A stretch of DNA of 64,000 bases from Cladobotryum mycophilum (taxonomy: Eukaryota; Ascomycota; Sordariomycetes; Hypocreales; Hypocreaceae), in contig JAVFKD010000004.1 in assembly GCA_036429605.1 (NCBI GenBank), forward strand, positions 186,001 through 250,000, written 5' to 3'. The notes beneath the pieces were generated by a model that was not told the DNA's origin, did no database searches, and saw only the letters and a program-made list of their open reading frames with translations. Positions 10,831-22,552 of this stretch are shown here, one piece after another (the first letter of the stretch is position 1; every line of letters begins with the position of its first letter). The translations under genes and the position numbers were made by a program.

Positions 10831-12713
10831 ATGGGTTCCGAACTGGGCATCACGCCCGATACCAAGCCCGAAATCGTCATTACTAAAGTCGGTATTTGGT
10901 GGATATGTTGGGCCAGCATCTGGACGGCAATGCTGGTCGCTGGCATGGCCTTTCTCATCTATAAGCGAAATACACCAGTCCTGCGAATAAGAGGCATCGG
11001 CCTTTCACTGGGAGCCGTGACTCTCTTGCATCTTTATTGGATATCCGTACAGCTCGGCCTCACCCTTGGACCCAAGTACCCCGGTGATTTACAGTTTTGG
11101 ATCATGGGAACCTATCTACCCATCGGCATTGGTCTATTCCACGCTTCGAATGCCCGTTTTCTTCACGTCGCCCAAAAGCAGAAGCAATTCGCCGAACGCC
11201 ACTTTGCTACGTCAGCCCTTCCCGAGCCGAAGCCGAAGCCGACGGGAATCGTAGGCAGATTCAGAAATCTCGATTACACGTCAAAGGTGTTTGCTTTGGT
11301 TGGCGTTGGCATGGCATTTCAGGTGAGCTGCGCTGTTCTTGGATGCGCTCGTTAGATACTAATCCTTTTGCCCGCAGCTGTTCCTGACTGTTTTCATGTA
11401 CTGCATTTCTCGAAAGTATCACGGATCGTGGGGTATCCCAGGCACCGAGGTCCATGGCACCGAGATGGAAAAGAAGACGCAAATGGGTCGTGGTTGGGAA
11501 TGGTGGCCTTCCGTCTTATGGCTATTCTTCTGGGCTTGGATTGTTGCGCCTTATACTCTATGGAAGTCTCGTAATATTCGTGATACCCAAGGGTGGAGGA
11601 TTCAAACCATTGGCAGCGCTATCGCCACGTAAGTCTCGACCATCTCCGTGGAAACTTCCTGTGCTAATGCATGTTCCTGAATAGCCTTCATGCCGCTCCC
11701 ATGTGGCTTATTGCCCTCTATGCGCCCGGATTTGACAAGATCAATTCCGTTTGGATCCCTCCTCAATGGTAAGTGCCAACATCTACCTCTAGCTCATGGG
11801 CACCAACTTATAGTCTCATAGGATTGCTATTTCCATCTGGTTCCTCGAAATCCTTACTATCTTTTTGCCTTGCTGGGAGGTTATCCGTCACCAGAACCTT
11901 AAAGAGGAAACACTGGCCACTATTGCCCAATGGGAGGCTAAAAATACCAATGTCAAGCGTAACAAGTCAATCCGTTCCTCTCACACTGCTGTTGGGTCCA
12001 CAACTACTGGCTGGAGATCCGTCAATGGCTCTGTCAACAGCACTTCTGATGAGAGTGTCTTCACCATGAGCGCCCTTGAGTACGTTCTGGAAAAGAACCC
12101 CGAACCGCTACAGAAATTCTCTGCATTGAGAGATTTTTCTGGCGAGAACATTGCCTTCTTGACGAGCGTCTCTGAATGGAAGTCCATGTTACCCAATGAT
12201 CTCAACATGTCGGATGAAGCTCGAAGAGAACTTGTCCGTGAGCGATTCAACCGTGCCCTTCGCATTTATAAAGAGTTCATTAGCTCTCAAGACGCTGAGT
12301 TTCCAATCAACCTCTCCTCGTCGCAACACAAGAAACTTGAAGCAATCTTTGAGGGTTCGGCTCGTATTATGTACGGCGTGAAAGAAGTTGTTGATCCCAT
12401 CACTCCCTTTGACCCAACCAAATGGGACAGGTCGAAATACTCGGGCTCATCCGCCGGTTCCAACTCGGAGACTGTGAAAGTTTCTTCTGATCAGACGAGC
12501 AGCATTGGCGATCGCGTTCAGTATTGGGGCACCATTCCAGAGAGCTTTGATGGGCACGTGTTTGACGATGCTGAGAAGGCCATCAAGTATCTTGTACTGA
12601 CCAATACCTGGCCTAAATTCGTCCGCGATCGTCGCAGCTCTGTGGTTTCGCTGGATAGCCAGGAGGCGGGCCACGTTACGCTACCGGTAACAAAAGAAGA
12701 AGCGGAAGAGTAA
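10831..12713 (+). CDS. Seven-transmembrane receptor with C-terminal RGS domain (GprK-like)
   Basis: Exons 10831-11322, 11378-11628, 11685-11768 and 11822-12713 give about 572 residues. Splice signals are good (branch TACTAAT at 11357). Seven hydrophobic helices fill residues 20-290, for example VGIWWICWASIWTAMLVAG and WWPSVLWLFFWAWIVAPYTL. After a Ser-rich linker an RGS domain spans about residues 360-540 and contains NPEPLQKFSALRDFSGENIA and the helix around ELVRERFNRALRIYKEFI. RGS domains speed GTP hydrolysis on G-alpha subunits; the 7TM plus RGS layout is that of Aspergillus GprK and plant RGS1. It should sit in the plasma membrane and dampen a heterotrimeric G-protein signal. The ligand is unknown. 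The frame is intact. Confidence 0.85.
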
Positions 12714-13640
12714 ATCATGTCATTGGACAAAAAACATACTGTTCTATTTTCCCCTGGCGTTGATGGGGGCCTGGGGCGGAAAATTTCTTTCATAATACCA
12801 TTTTGTTTACATGTTCTCGGCTTTCAGGACGAAGAAAGCTCTGTATTACTACAGTATTTACTATGGAATAATTCTAAGATGAGTTAATGGACGACGGGTA
12901 TCGATGAGTATTTGGATGGTTTGGTGGTAGGGTGCTGTGTCAACAACAGACCAGCGGGATACGGCGCACGTGCTGAAAAAATTGGGCATGGTATAGGATA
13001 TGCTTGTTATTTACCCGAGATACCACATTTGATTTTTATATAAATTGTTGATTATATCTTTTCTGGCCAAATGTTCCCTCTTGTCCTCCTTGATCCTGGA
13101 TCCGGACATGAAGCCGTCACCAAGTCCGGAAGAAGTAGGTGGGGGCTTAATTTCGGCGGATGACCAACCTGCGTGTGGGGGTAAGCAAACAACTTTGCAT
13201 CCAACAAGCGAATCTTACATGATGGTTCGTCTAATAACTCATCAAATGTTGAACGAATCCATTCATCTAAACTGTAAAATGTCTAGTTGGGTCTGATGGT
13301 AGGCAGCACTAAAATGGCGCTCGTATAGTCTTGTCAAAATTGTCGAAATCATGTCAAAAAAAGCGCCTTAGTTTTGACGTGGCTGACGAACTAGAACTAC
13401 GGAACATTGTGGAAGACTCTCGGAATTCGGAATTGTACTGCTGATGATGTTCGGAACTATTGATCTGACTCGTGTTATATAGACTACTTTATAAACATGC
13501 AAGTATGTTATGAGGCAGCTCAAATAGGCCAAGTTGCAAGACAGACATCTCATTGTCACCTCCTATTCCTTTGTTTCTCAATCTGAACATTATTATTACC
13601 TTTCAAAAAAGTCCCCCAAGAACATTCATCGCATCGCAAC
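12714..13640. other. Intergenic
   Basis: AT-rich 3' region of the receptor gene and promoter of the acetyltransferase gene. No feature seen beyond short random ORFs. Confidence 0.5.
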
Positions 13641-14177
13641 ATGGCACCAATCACTCTATCGATCCGCGAAGCGACACCGAAAGACGCACCGGCTATTGTC
13701 GCGCTCGTCCGATCTGCTTATCGTGGCGAATCAAGCCGCTCTGGCTGGACGACAGAGGCCGATCTTGTTGACGACGAACGCATCGATGTCGTTGGAGTCC
13801 TGAAGAAAATCGATGAGCCTTTGGGTATCATACTTCTCATACAAGACCAGTCTGGCACCCTTATTGCCTGCTGCGAGCTGCTTAGGCGAGACGACGTCCT
13901 TGGCTACTTCGGCTTGTTTGCTGTGGACCCAACTCGCCAAGCTGGTGGGATTGGTCGATTCGTTCTCTCCGAAGCGGAAACATATGCGAAGAAGGTCTGG
14001 GGATTGAATCAACTGGAGATGACTGTCATATGGACCCGCGAGGAGCTCATTGCCTGGTACATCCGTCGAGGGTACATCAAATTAGAGGAGACTAGGCCAT
14101 TTCCATATACTCAATTGGTTGGGGGAAATGCGTTGCGAGATGACTTATACTTCTCTGTACTGACAAAGTCGCTTTAA
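13641..14177 (+). CDS. GNAT-family N-acetyltransferase
   Basis: 178 residues, no intron, ATG in good context (caacATGgc). The fold is visible: ITLSIREATPKDAPAIVALV (beta1-alpha1), a central strand YFGLFAVDPTRQAGGIGRFV with the acetyl-CoA pyrophosphate loop of the Q/RxxGxG/A type, then EAETYAKKVWGLNQLEMTVI and the C-terminal WYIRRGYIKLEETRPFPYTQ box common in GNATs. It probably acetylates a small amine or amino group in the cytosol; the substrate cannot be told. No linked partner gene. The coding frame is intact. Confidence 0.85.
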   Translation: MAPITLSIREATPKDAPAIVALVRSAYRGESSRSGWTTEADLVDDERIDVVGVLKKIDEPLGIILLIQDQSGTLIACCELLRRDDVLGYFGLFAVDPTRQAGGIGRFVLSEAETYAKKVWGLNQLEMTVIWTREELIAWYIRRGYIKLEETRPFPYTQLVGGNALRDDLYFSVLTKSL

Positions 14178-16530
14178 GATGGGTGCTGCTACTCCTGACC
14201 GAATTCAGGACACCTCTAAGATCAGATCAACAGCATGATTTTTAGAGAATGCACAGAACTTTCATGGGGTTTCCCTCGATCTTCATCTATCACCGCCCCA
14301 CACAGAGCGACTGGAGCTTTGTGTTGTCTTGTCTCTATGTGTGGAATCACCTTCAAACAGGGGCGCTTGAAATGTCCCCAACTTCCTACCCCCACTATGT
14401 ATGGGTTAAAATCACTCTTGGGGAGGATGAATTAACTCAATTCACCAATCGTCTCCACGATAACGGTTGGAGACTGGCGCGTGTGTTGCGACTGGGAAGC
14501 TGTGGTCTGTCTGTACGGATTTGATAGCAGCCAATGCAAAGAGTCGGCATCATTGCTAAAGCTTCTCGTCAGTGAAAGTCATGCCATGCCAACAGATCTT
14601 GAAGCAATATCTCACCTGTCATTCTCCAGAGACTTTCCCATATATAAACAAAGAGTTTAACTCGACAGAAAAAGAGGGTATAAGGGGCGGTATGCTGATG
14701 AAGCCATGAAACTACACGATATCAATCTGTAAAAAGAGGGAATATTTGGAGAGGGAGGGTGGAACTTGTGATATGGTTATGTGGTGCTTGTAGATGTACA
14801 ACATAATAGTTAGCTTGGCAGCTATATGATGGCTGCCTACTAGGTAATGCAAATATTTGACCGGGACGACATAAATTTGACATGGCAAGGGCGTACGCAT
14901 TCTACCACATCTTTGTCAACATTGCTTTAGATGCCGGGTAAGGTAAGGTCGCGAGACGGTCAAGGAAAATGGGGGGTATGGTGGCGTCTTGCTGAGGTGC
15001 AGCTTTGAAGGCGACAATGCATAAGCAGGTGGCGACGGAAGGAAATGACCAACAATCACAGTGTAGACTTGTTACAAGATATATTTTAGACGTCCCAAAT
15101 CATCAGAGCTATTTTATGAAAGCCAATAGCGACATGTCGGAGTCCTGAACATTGGCACTCCCCCACCTTGAGACTCATGTTAGTAGACCTAGTGAAGTCG
15201 GTATATCGTGACGTTGTCATACTTGGTAAATGTCGCCCATAGAATGCATAATATGCGCACAAAATGATGTCAGTGTTATCGCTATAGTATCTGTCATTTG
15301 ACAATGTTTGGCTGAGATAAAGCGATGCTTGACCATTGGCGTACCTAGAAGAGCAAGGGTGAACTGTCTTATTCCTGACCGTCAGTTTGTTTTCATCTCG
15401 TGAAACTATCGTATCCTAATGGTTGGCTGGGCTCTCTGTCTCGGGCGGTATTCACAGTGGGGCAATACTATGCGTATCAATCCAGATCCGTCGTTGGGAG
15501 AGAGCGGATCAAAGGTCTCCCCTCCGGTGACGAGGCATTTTTGCGCTTTGGCAAAGAAACCAAGGTCAAGCAAAACCCATCTTTGATGACCCTCTGACAG
15601 CTACGCTGATAAGAAGAAGAAGAACAGTTCCTTATCACACTTCACTTTTAAGATGACAAGACACACCTGGTGCCGTGTCTATCTACTTGTTGCTTGCTGG
15701 CTTTGGCTTGGCACTGCAGCCTCAGATCATCGTATAATTGGCCCAGGATTTAATACCATTTTGAGAAAGCAGGTTTCTGGTAGGTAATCAAAGACACGTT
15801 TAGAAACTGCATGACGTTGAAGGTGCATGAGTGAGTCGAATAATGAAGCGGAATTCACTAACATGTGGAACCATCTGAATCAACGAGTCCGCCCACTGAC
15901 GTGAGGGGCTATTACAGGCATCTTTTGGCCGGAGACGATGGATGAGCATGAAGTTGCAGTGTTTGAAGGAAAATTTTCACAAATCTTGATAAATTGTAGG
16001 GCTTCTAGATTCGGAGAGAAGAATAGCTTGCGCTGGGATTTGCCTACATTCCTCTTCCATGGTACGTGTACCTGATGTGAGCCCAAGGATCCTGCCCCTT
16101 CCTGGCTTTGGTGGTGGCCAGCCATGAAACGACAACACGACAGGACATCAAACCCTCAACCTATCAGATGCGCCGGGGCCATGCTACCGCTACCCTCGTC
16201 CACTGACTCTACCTGCAGGGCCACTTCATGTTGCATTTTGCAGGCCTCGGCTCCATGTTTCACCCGCACTCTTGTCAATGGTTCGTCAGACTGAACCCTG
16301 CAGACCTCGCCTCACTGATGGGGCATCCAGGTTGGGCCGCTGTAGGCGCCTGTATTATGCTGGCTTTGGAACGCAGCCACGCACACCTTTTTCATGTCAT
16401 GTCTATTTTGTTAAGCATACCTCTTTCCCAGTTATTTAGCCAAGCATACGACCTTCTTGTTCAAAGTAGAAGATCAACCATAGCAGAGAAAGCATAGCCG
16501 TCTGCGCCCGTGGCTCTCTTCTTTGCCAAC
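14178..16530. other. Intergenic with one possible small gene
   Basis: 2.3 kb between acetyltransferase and dynamin. Apart from the candidate secreted-protein exons at 15652-16061, listed separately, I see only short ORFs without coding bias. Confidence 0.45.
15652..16061 (+). CDS. Possible small secreted protein, 5' exons only
   Basis: ATG 15652 opens a signal-peptide-like stretch (CRVYLLVACWLWLGTAAS, about residues 6-23) and about 20 further residues up to a donor gtaggt at 15780. After an acceptor (ctattacag, ends 15917) an in-phase exon to 16061 reads with EVAVFEGKFSQILINC and ends at a donor gtacgt. I cannot follow a convincing next exon. No family recognised. The order signal peptide, donor, acceptor and in-phase exon is suggestive but could be chance. 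Confidence 0.25.
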
Positions 16531-19500
16531 ATGACGACCAATGAAATTTCCCTTGATGCGGAGGCGCTCGGCCAGCTTGGTCATGAGCAAAGGGCTCTTC
16601 TCGACACCATTGACAGTCTACGAAACCTTGGGGTTGAACTAGAATCTCTTCCACAGATCGTCGTCGTCGGCGACAAGTCCTCTGGCAAGAGTTCAGTATT
16701 AGAGGCCATTTCACGCGTTTGCTTCCCCGTCAAGAGTGGGTTATGCACGCGCTCGCCAACTGAGCTGGTCCTGCGCAAGGCTCCACATCAACGCTTTGCA
16801 GTGAAAATCCCAGGCAGAAATCCGGATCGACCGCTGTTTGACGAGAAGCAGTTCACCAGAGAAGATCTGCCGAGAATCATTGATGAGGCGAAAGAGCTCT
16901 TGGGCATTGGCGATGGTGCTCGCGACTTTTCCGAGGAGGTGCTTCGCATTGAGATTTCAGGTCCTGATCTGCCGCACTTGACATTGGTCGACCTGCCTGG
17001 TTTGTATCATGCCGAGACTAAGGACGAGAGTTCTGAGGGCATGGCGACCGTCAATCGCCTTGCTGAGCGGTACATGAAGCAGAAGAACACCATTATTCTG
17101 GCTGTAATATCCGCCCAGAGCGACATGTCATTACAGGCAGTTCTCCGTCGTGCGAAAAAGCACGATCCTCTAAGAGAACGCACTCTCGGAGTCATCACAA
17201 AGCCTGATAAGCTTGAATCTGGGAGCTCGGAGGAAGCGACGTACTTTCAGCTGGCCCAGAACCAGGAACCCTCTCACACTCTGAAACTTGGTTGGCACAT
17301 CTTGCGAAACAGAGATGGCAAGGAGAACGGCGAGGGTAGTGCAGGCGCGTCGAGGATATCAGACCAGGATCGCGATGAGAACGAGAGAGCATTCCTGAAT
17401 TCTAGTCTATGGGAAAACATTCCATCTCACAACAAGGGCGTGGAGGCGTTGAGACAAAAACTGAGTGGTATTTTGACGAAGCACATTCAACAAAGCCTTC
17501 CTGGCTTAATCGATGATATTGAAAGCAAACTTTCAAATCGGCAGAATCGATTGACTCAGCTTGGAGAAGCCCGCAAATCTGATTCGGAACGACGTGGCTA
17601 TTTGCTGCAGATTGCCAACCGCTTCCGCGATACTGCTCGCGCCGCAACAAAGGGCACCTACGACGGCAAGTTCTTCAGCACTCTCTCACACGACAATGTT
17701 GCCGGGCAGCTGCAAGTTGACTCGCGCAAGTTACGAGCCGTCATCAGAAATTTGAATTGCGCGTTTGACGCTGTGCTATCAACCAACGGAGCGACGCGCA
17801 AGATTCAATGGGACAACAACCGTCTTATAGAGGAAGGGAATGAGTACAATGTGCCTTCATCGCTTCAGGCTTGGATTGATGTCTTCCGAGCTGAGGAGCC
17901 AGAAGATATAACATGGTCTGATCTCAAGGAGGAACTAGAGATGCGAGCTGCAAACAACCAAGGCACGCAATTTCCCGGCTCACCTAATGATAGACTTGCA
18001 CTAGAGCTATTCCGCCATCAGTCACAGAGATGGGGTAACATTGCTGAGAGATACCTGGATCTGGTTCTCAAAGCTGCTAGATCGTTTGTGCAATTGGCGT
18101 TGGAATACATTGTCGGTGCCAATGCCTCCACTCGAGATGCAATCATTGACGAATACGTTGACGATTTCTTCCGGGAACGCGCAGCTGACTTGCAAGTCAG
18201 ACTTGATGAGCTTTTGGTGCATTATCAAGACGGTGACGCAATCTGTTTGGAGGACGACTTCCAACGAAGGGTGGCCAAACGAAACAAGCTTCATCTTGCG
18301 CTTCGGGTGAGGGATATCTTACAACCACACGAACCCTCGACTCTCCAAGAAGCTCTCGACGTAGACACCGTCTTTAACGCCATCAAGAACGCGCCGGAAG
18401 AGAACACTGACAATTTCGGCCTGGAAAGAGTCGCTGAAATGATGACAGCATACTATGAGGTATGTTCCTAGTCTTCCGTATTCTACCATTGTGCTACTAA
18501 CCTATTGCCTCAGATGTCCCTACGAACATTTACAGACAATGTCATCATCCTTGCTGCGGAGAATTGCCTAATTTCCAAGATTCCAGAGCTCTTGACTTCG
18601 ATGACAGCATACGACATTGACGAAGAGAGACTGAAGAGGCTAGCAGACGAACCACAGATTGTTGGCCGCGAGCGGGTCCGTTTAACAAAGGAGATCCAGG
18701 CTCTCAAGGCAGGATTGCGCATCTGCGAGAAACATCGGCCTTGGGGGATCACTCGTAAGTATTGTCTTTTCCATATGATCACACTTGTTGCAGGCAGTAT
18801 TCTTACACTAGAGTTTAGCATTTCCAACGGTTGTGATGAGATCCGAGGCGTCAAACCGTGGCCAAGATCAGAATGGCCTAGGAATTGCTGCGCCTGGAAG
18901 TGAAAAAAGAAGGTGAACAACTCGACTTCTACTCCAGACATTAAAGAGAGTCGACCCGTGACACCCAGTGCAGGATCAACAGCTACCTACGAGAGTGAGA
19001 GACCCAAGTCAACTCTAGGAACTAATGAAGATGGAGACTCCAAAGCCGATACGGCTCCAGGCACAGGTCTCCTCAGTTCATCTCCGACACAGCTGCCTTC
19101 CAATGGTTCCTTTACAAACTCAACATCCAAATCTGGCGGAGGCTTTTTTGGGACAGCATCAAACGGACCACCGAGTGTATCGAAAACAGACCGTTCAACT
19201 CCGGGGCTCGATCCCACACGAAGGTCTTCAGGGCACTTCTCCTTCAACAACTTCGGAATCTCCCCCGCCGCGGCTACAAGGGCCAACTCAACCAGCCTCT
19301 TTGGCAGTGCTACAATACAATCACCCTTGACACCCTCCAAGGAACCACGTGAATCTAAGAATGACAAATGTGAGTGTTCAAAGCAATTTTTTTTAGACGA
19401 GAAATGAAGACTGCTAATTTAGTGGAAGAAGTAAATACCGACGACCTACTAAGTGACGACCTCAAAAAAGCTCCAAACTGGGACTGGGAGCCAGAAAACA

Positions 19501-19658
19501 GAGACTTCCGCACGGACAAGGTAAATTCGTTTTTCGGCAAGGCCGAGTACGAGCAGTTTGTCAATATTTGCTTTGACAAGGGTCTAAAGTCCTTCTCTCA
19601 AGAGGAGTTAATGCTCCGATATAAGCTGGATCAAGACCAGAAAGCAGTATCTACCTGA
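16531..19658 (+). CDS. Mx-type dynamin-like GTPase, two apparent frameshifts near the C-terminus
   Basis: Starts at ATG 16531 (an in-frame GTG lies at 16510). Introns 18460-18513 and 18755-18818. The GTPase domain has the P-loop VVGDKSSGKSSVLEAI (about residues 45-60), switch I CTRSPTE, DLPG in TLVDLPGLYH and TKPD in GVITKPDKLE. A long helical middle and GED-like region follow, as in fungal Mx/dynamin-related proteins, then a Ser/Thr/Pro/Gly-rich tail and a C-terminal block with FGKAEYEQFVNICFDKGLK. Reading from the third exon into the tail needs one more A in the run 18903-18908, and tail to end block needs one more T in the run 19387-19394. Alternatively the protein ends at 18916. Dynamins remodel membranes; Mx types in animals restrict viruses, but the role here is unknown. 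Confidence 0.8.
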
Positions 19659-19870
19659 TTTGCACTGTCTACGAGGGGGATAAGATGGGATGTAGGAATA
19701 GCAAAACGAGAATGTCACTCTTGCACCAAATTATCCACATTTTCTATTCTGCTTTGGATGTGAGATTTGACTGGGACTCTAATTGTTTTCTCGTAAGGCG
19801 ACTACATGATGAGGTTGCAACAGTTCTGCCACAGCGGACACGAAATGAGTTCCAAGCCCTCCTTGATAGG

Positions 19871-22042
19871 TCACATCACGCCATTGGGATGGCAGATGTG
19901 GCCCTCAGAGTTTAGTTTTCCATTCTCACTCGTAAAAAGCAGGCATTTTAGGCGTTCAATTCCGTAATGCAATCCCAAAGATACCGCACCAGGACCTGCA
20001 ACCTCTGTCAGATACGCCTGCACTCTGTTATTTTGAAGCATAAGCATCACCACCTCTTCCTCATTTCCATACACGGCGTAATCCAATGGTGTGAAGCCAT
20101 AGAGGCTACATGATTTGACGGATACATCGCCTCGCTGCAGCAATGATATGATTATTTCTTTACGGCCATGATAGGCAGCATAGCATAGAGCGGTGAGGCC
20201 ATACTTATTCTTCCAACCTGCTCTGATGTGTGGATGAAGCAAAAGCCTTTTAACTATATAAACCATCCCGGAACGCGTAGCCGCCAGCAGAGGAGTATTG
20301 CCATGTGTATCTGCCGCATTGACATTCACGTCAGTTCGTTGCAACAAGCAGCTTGCCATTCCGGTGTCAATATAGTACTTTCCACAAGCCATCAACAGAG
20401 GTGTTCGCATATCGAAAGACCGCGGTTCATCTACCATGATTTTGGGATGCCGGAGAAGCAGGCGGAAAATGTTTCTGTAGCCATATTTCATTGCCACTGT
20501 TAGAGCCGTATCGCCCCTCTGGTCACGACCATTCACATCAACATCATCCCGCCGTAGTAACAGCTCCACAACCTTGACCCTTCCGCTGCAGACTGCGCAA
20601 ATCAGAAGACTTCTTCCATCAAAATGCTTACCATCAACCCGAATACCACTCCGGCGTAAAAGAAAACCAACGATATTTTCATGCCCACATAGTGTTGCCA
20701 AGATAAGAGGTGTAAACACATAGCGACCGGCTCTGTTGTTCAATACCTCTGTTGTTGTGCGATCAATAAGCAACTTCGTAATAGGCCCATTGCCTAGTTC
20801 AATCGCAACCATTAAAGCTGTGTATCCTCGCAGGCATGCTATTTCAATATCGACTCCCGGATGTTGAACCAGAAGCTTCACGGTTTCCTCTCTTTGATGG
20901 CGGATGGCCCCTATTAATGCCGTGTCATCGGAGACGCGATGTTGGTGGTTGGCGTCCACATCATGTCTTTGAAGAAGTAATTTCATGATTTCTGAATGCC
21001 CATTGATTGCAGCATCAAAAAGAGGTGAATAGGCATCACCGCTTCCATTAGCATGAATGTCAGATCGAGCAAGAAGGCACCTCACAACATCTATGTGGCC
21101 CCTTCGAATGGCAAGGTTCAAAGGTGTGGAATTCGAACCATCAAGTCTATTGACGTCAACTCCATGCTCTTCAAGGAGGAGCATCACAACCTCCATCTTA
21201 CCATATTCTGCAGCGCAATGGAGAGCATTTTGAGAAGCATTCGATGAACACAGTTTGACTGCTGTAGGATCTTGTTCTAGGATCAACCGTACAGCCGCTG
21301 CATGTCCCTTCATAGCAGCTACGTGCAAAGGAGGAATATTGTAGGCCGACCTAGAGGTAAAGGACAAATCGATGGCCCCTTTTGAGAAGAGAAGTTCCAT
21401 TATTGCGGTATCGCCTTTAGATGATGCCATAATGAACGCCACATTCCGTGAATGGCGCGAAATAGGGTGCTCTTCAAGCAGTAGCCTCATGATAGACTCT
21501 CGACTATATTCGGCGGCTATCACAAGTGGTAATCGCGCGACACTTTCGGGACAATCCGCTTTCACATGCCCGTGTTGGAGCAGTATCCGCACTATGTCCT
21601 CGTGGCCGGCTTTGATGGCTGAATTAAGCGGAGTGTATTCTTCGTAAAAGCCATCAGGCCTCATTACAAAGACTTCAGTTCGCTTGAGCAGATACCTGAC
21701 AACTTCCGTTTGTCCATGAAAGGCAGCCAGATGAAGTGGACAGAAACAGCGATTATTCCGACTGTTGATAGCTTGTTTGTCTCGTTCTACTGGGCGACCT
21801 GAGCGCGCTGCCACGTCTTTTCCGGAGAAGTTGCCTTTTTCTAGTCCAAGCCGAAGCAATTCTACCTCCCCTTCTCGTGCTAGGATGTGACAGAGATTAT
21901 CGCCTTCTTCATCCTTGAATAAGATGTGGTGGGATAGAAGACAGAGCACAAGACCCGTGTAGACATTGAGAAGGCTAAACAGCCCGTTGGGTGACAGGAA
22001 GTCAGCGACTCGGAGGAGGATCTCAAGCGGGAAATTATTCAT
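19871..22042 (-). CDS. F-box-like ankyrin-repeat protein
   Basis: 723 residues, no intron, from ATG 22042 (the frame is open 42 bases further but only with TTG). Residues 1-14 (MNNFPLEILLRVAD) resemble the start of an F-box. From about residue 60 to the end there are some 17-18 ankyrin repeats with the usual TPL / A-x-x-GH motif, for example TPLNSAIKAGHEDIVRILLQ and TPLNLAIRRGHIDVVRCLLA. Large fungal ankyrin proteins of this kind are expanded, fast-evolving families, sometimes substrate adaptors for ubiquitin ligases. Its tail is convergent with the dynamin gene (about 210 bases apart). The frame is intact. Confidence 0.85.
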   Translation of the reverse strand: MNNFPLEILLRVADFLSPNGLFSLLNVYTGLVLCLLSHHILFKDEEGDNLCHILAREGEVELLRLGLEKGNFSGKDVAARSGRPVERDKQAINSRNNRCFCPLHLAAFHGQTEVVRYLLKRTEVFVMRPDGFYEEYTPLNSAIKAGHEDIVRILLQHGHVKADCPESVARLPLVIAAEYSRESIMRLLLEEHPISRHSRNVAFIMASSKGDTAIMELLFSKGAIDLSFTSRSAYNIPPLHVAAMKGHAAAVRLILEQDPTAVKLCSSNASQNALHCAAEYGKMEVVMLLLEEHGVDVNRLDGSNSTPLNLAIRRGHIDVVRCLLARSDIHANGSGDAYSPLFDAAINGHSEIMKLLLQRHDVDANHQHRVSDDTALIGAIRHQREETVKLLVQHPGVDIEIACLRGYTALMVAIELGNGPITKLLIDRTTTEVLNNRAGRYVFTPLILATLCGHENIVGFLLRRSGIRVDGKHFDGRSLLICAVCSGRVKVVELLLRRDDVDVNGRDQRGDTALTVAMKYGYRNIFRLLLRHPKIMVDEPRSFDMRTPLLMACGKYYIDTGMASCLLQRTDVNVNAADTHGNTPLLAATRSGMVYIVKRLLLHPHIRAGWKNKYGLTALCYAAYHGRKEIIISLLQRGDVSVKSCSLYGFTPLDYAVYGNEEEVVMLMLQNNRVQAYLTEVAGPGAVSLGLHYGIERLKCLLFTSENGKLNSEGHICHPNGVM

Positions 22043-22552
22043 ATTTTCTGCTAGGGTGAGAACTGTTAGAAAGATATTCCCCAAGAGGCTGATAAGTGCT
22101 TCTCACTTCTAATGATTGAGTGGTAATGTTGAGGAATCGATGGTGAATCATATAGGTCTAGGATATGTGTAGGGGTCACGAGGCATTTTGCAAATGAAAG
22201 ACCTAGAAAGACCAAATAAACGATATGTTGACAGTCATCTACAAGCATCATACCAAACTTAAGTATTACCAGATACACAGGCTATCAGTACGGATATCAG
22301 GATCACGAGATTCGCTTAAAAAAATTAGCGACGCCGATGATTCACTTATGTGAAAAGCTTAAACAATATCAGCTTTTTTTCTCGGTCTAGATTTTGAACA
22401 CAAAGGCAGATAAAGCACCTAAAAAATGAAGCAAAATAAGATTTGTCGCCCAACCACCTACAATAACTTGCAGTGTCGCTAAGGGTAATGTGGTAATCTG
22501 ACATATGGCCGGCGTATACTATGTGATTCCTCGTTGCCCGGTTATCTCTATG
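22043..22552. other. Intergenic
   Basis: AT-rich spacer between two minus-strand genes: terminator region of the sacsin-like gene and promoter of the ankyrin gene. No other feature seen. Confidence 0.5.

Noticed and set aside
19374..19405. A 27-nt intron gtgagt...ttttag in the dynamin tail
   Set aside because: Too short for fungal splicing and it does not restore the frame; a one-base homopolymer error explains the break better.
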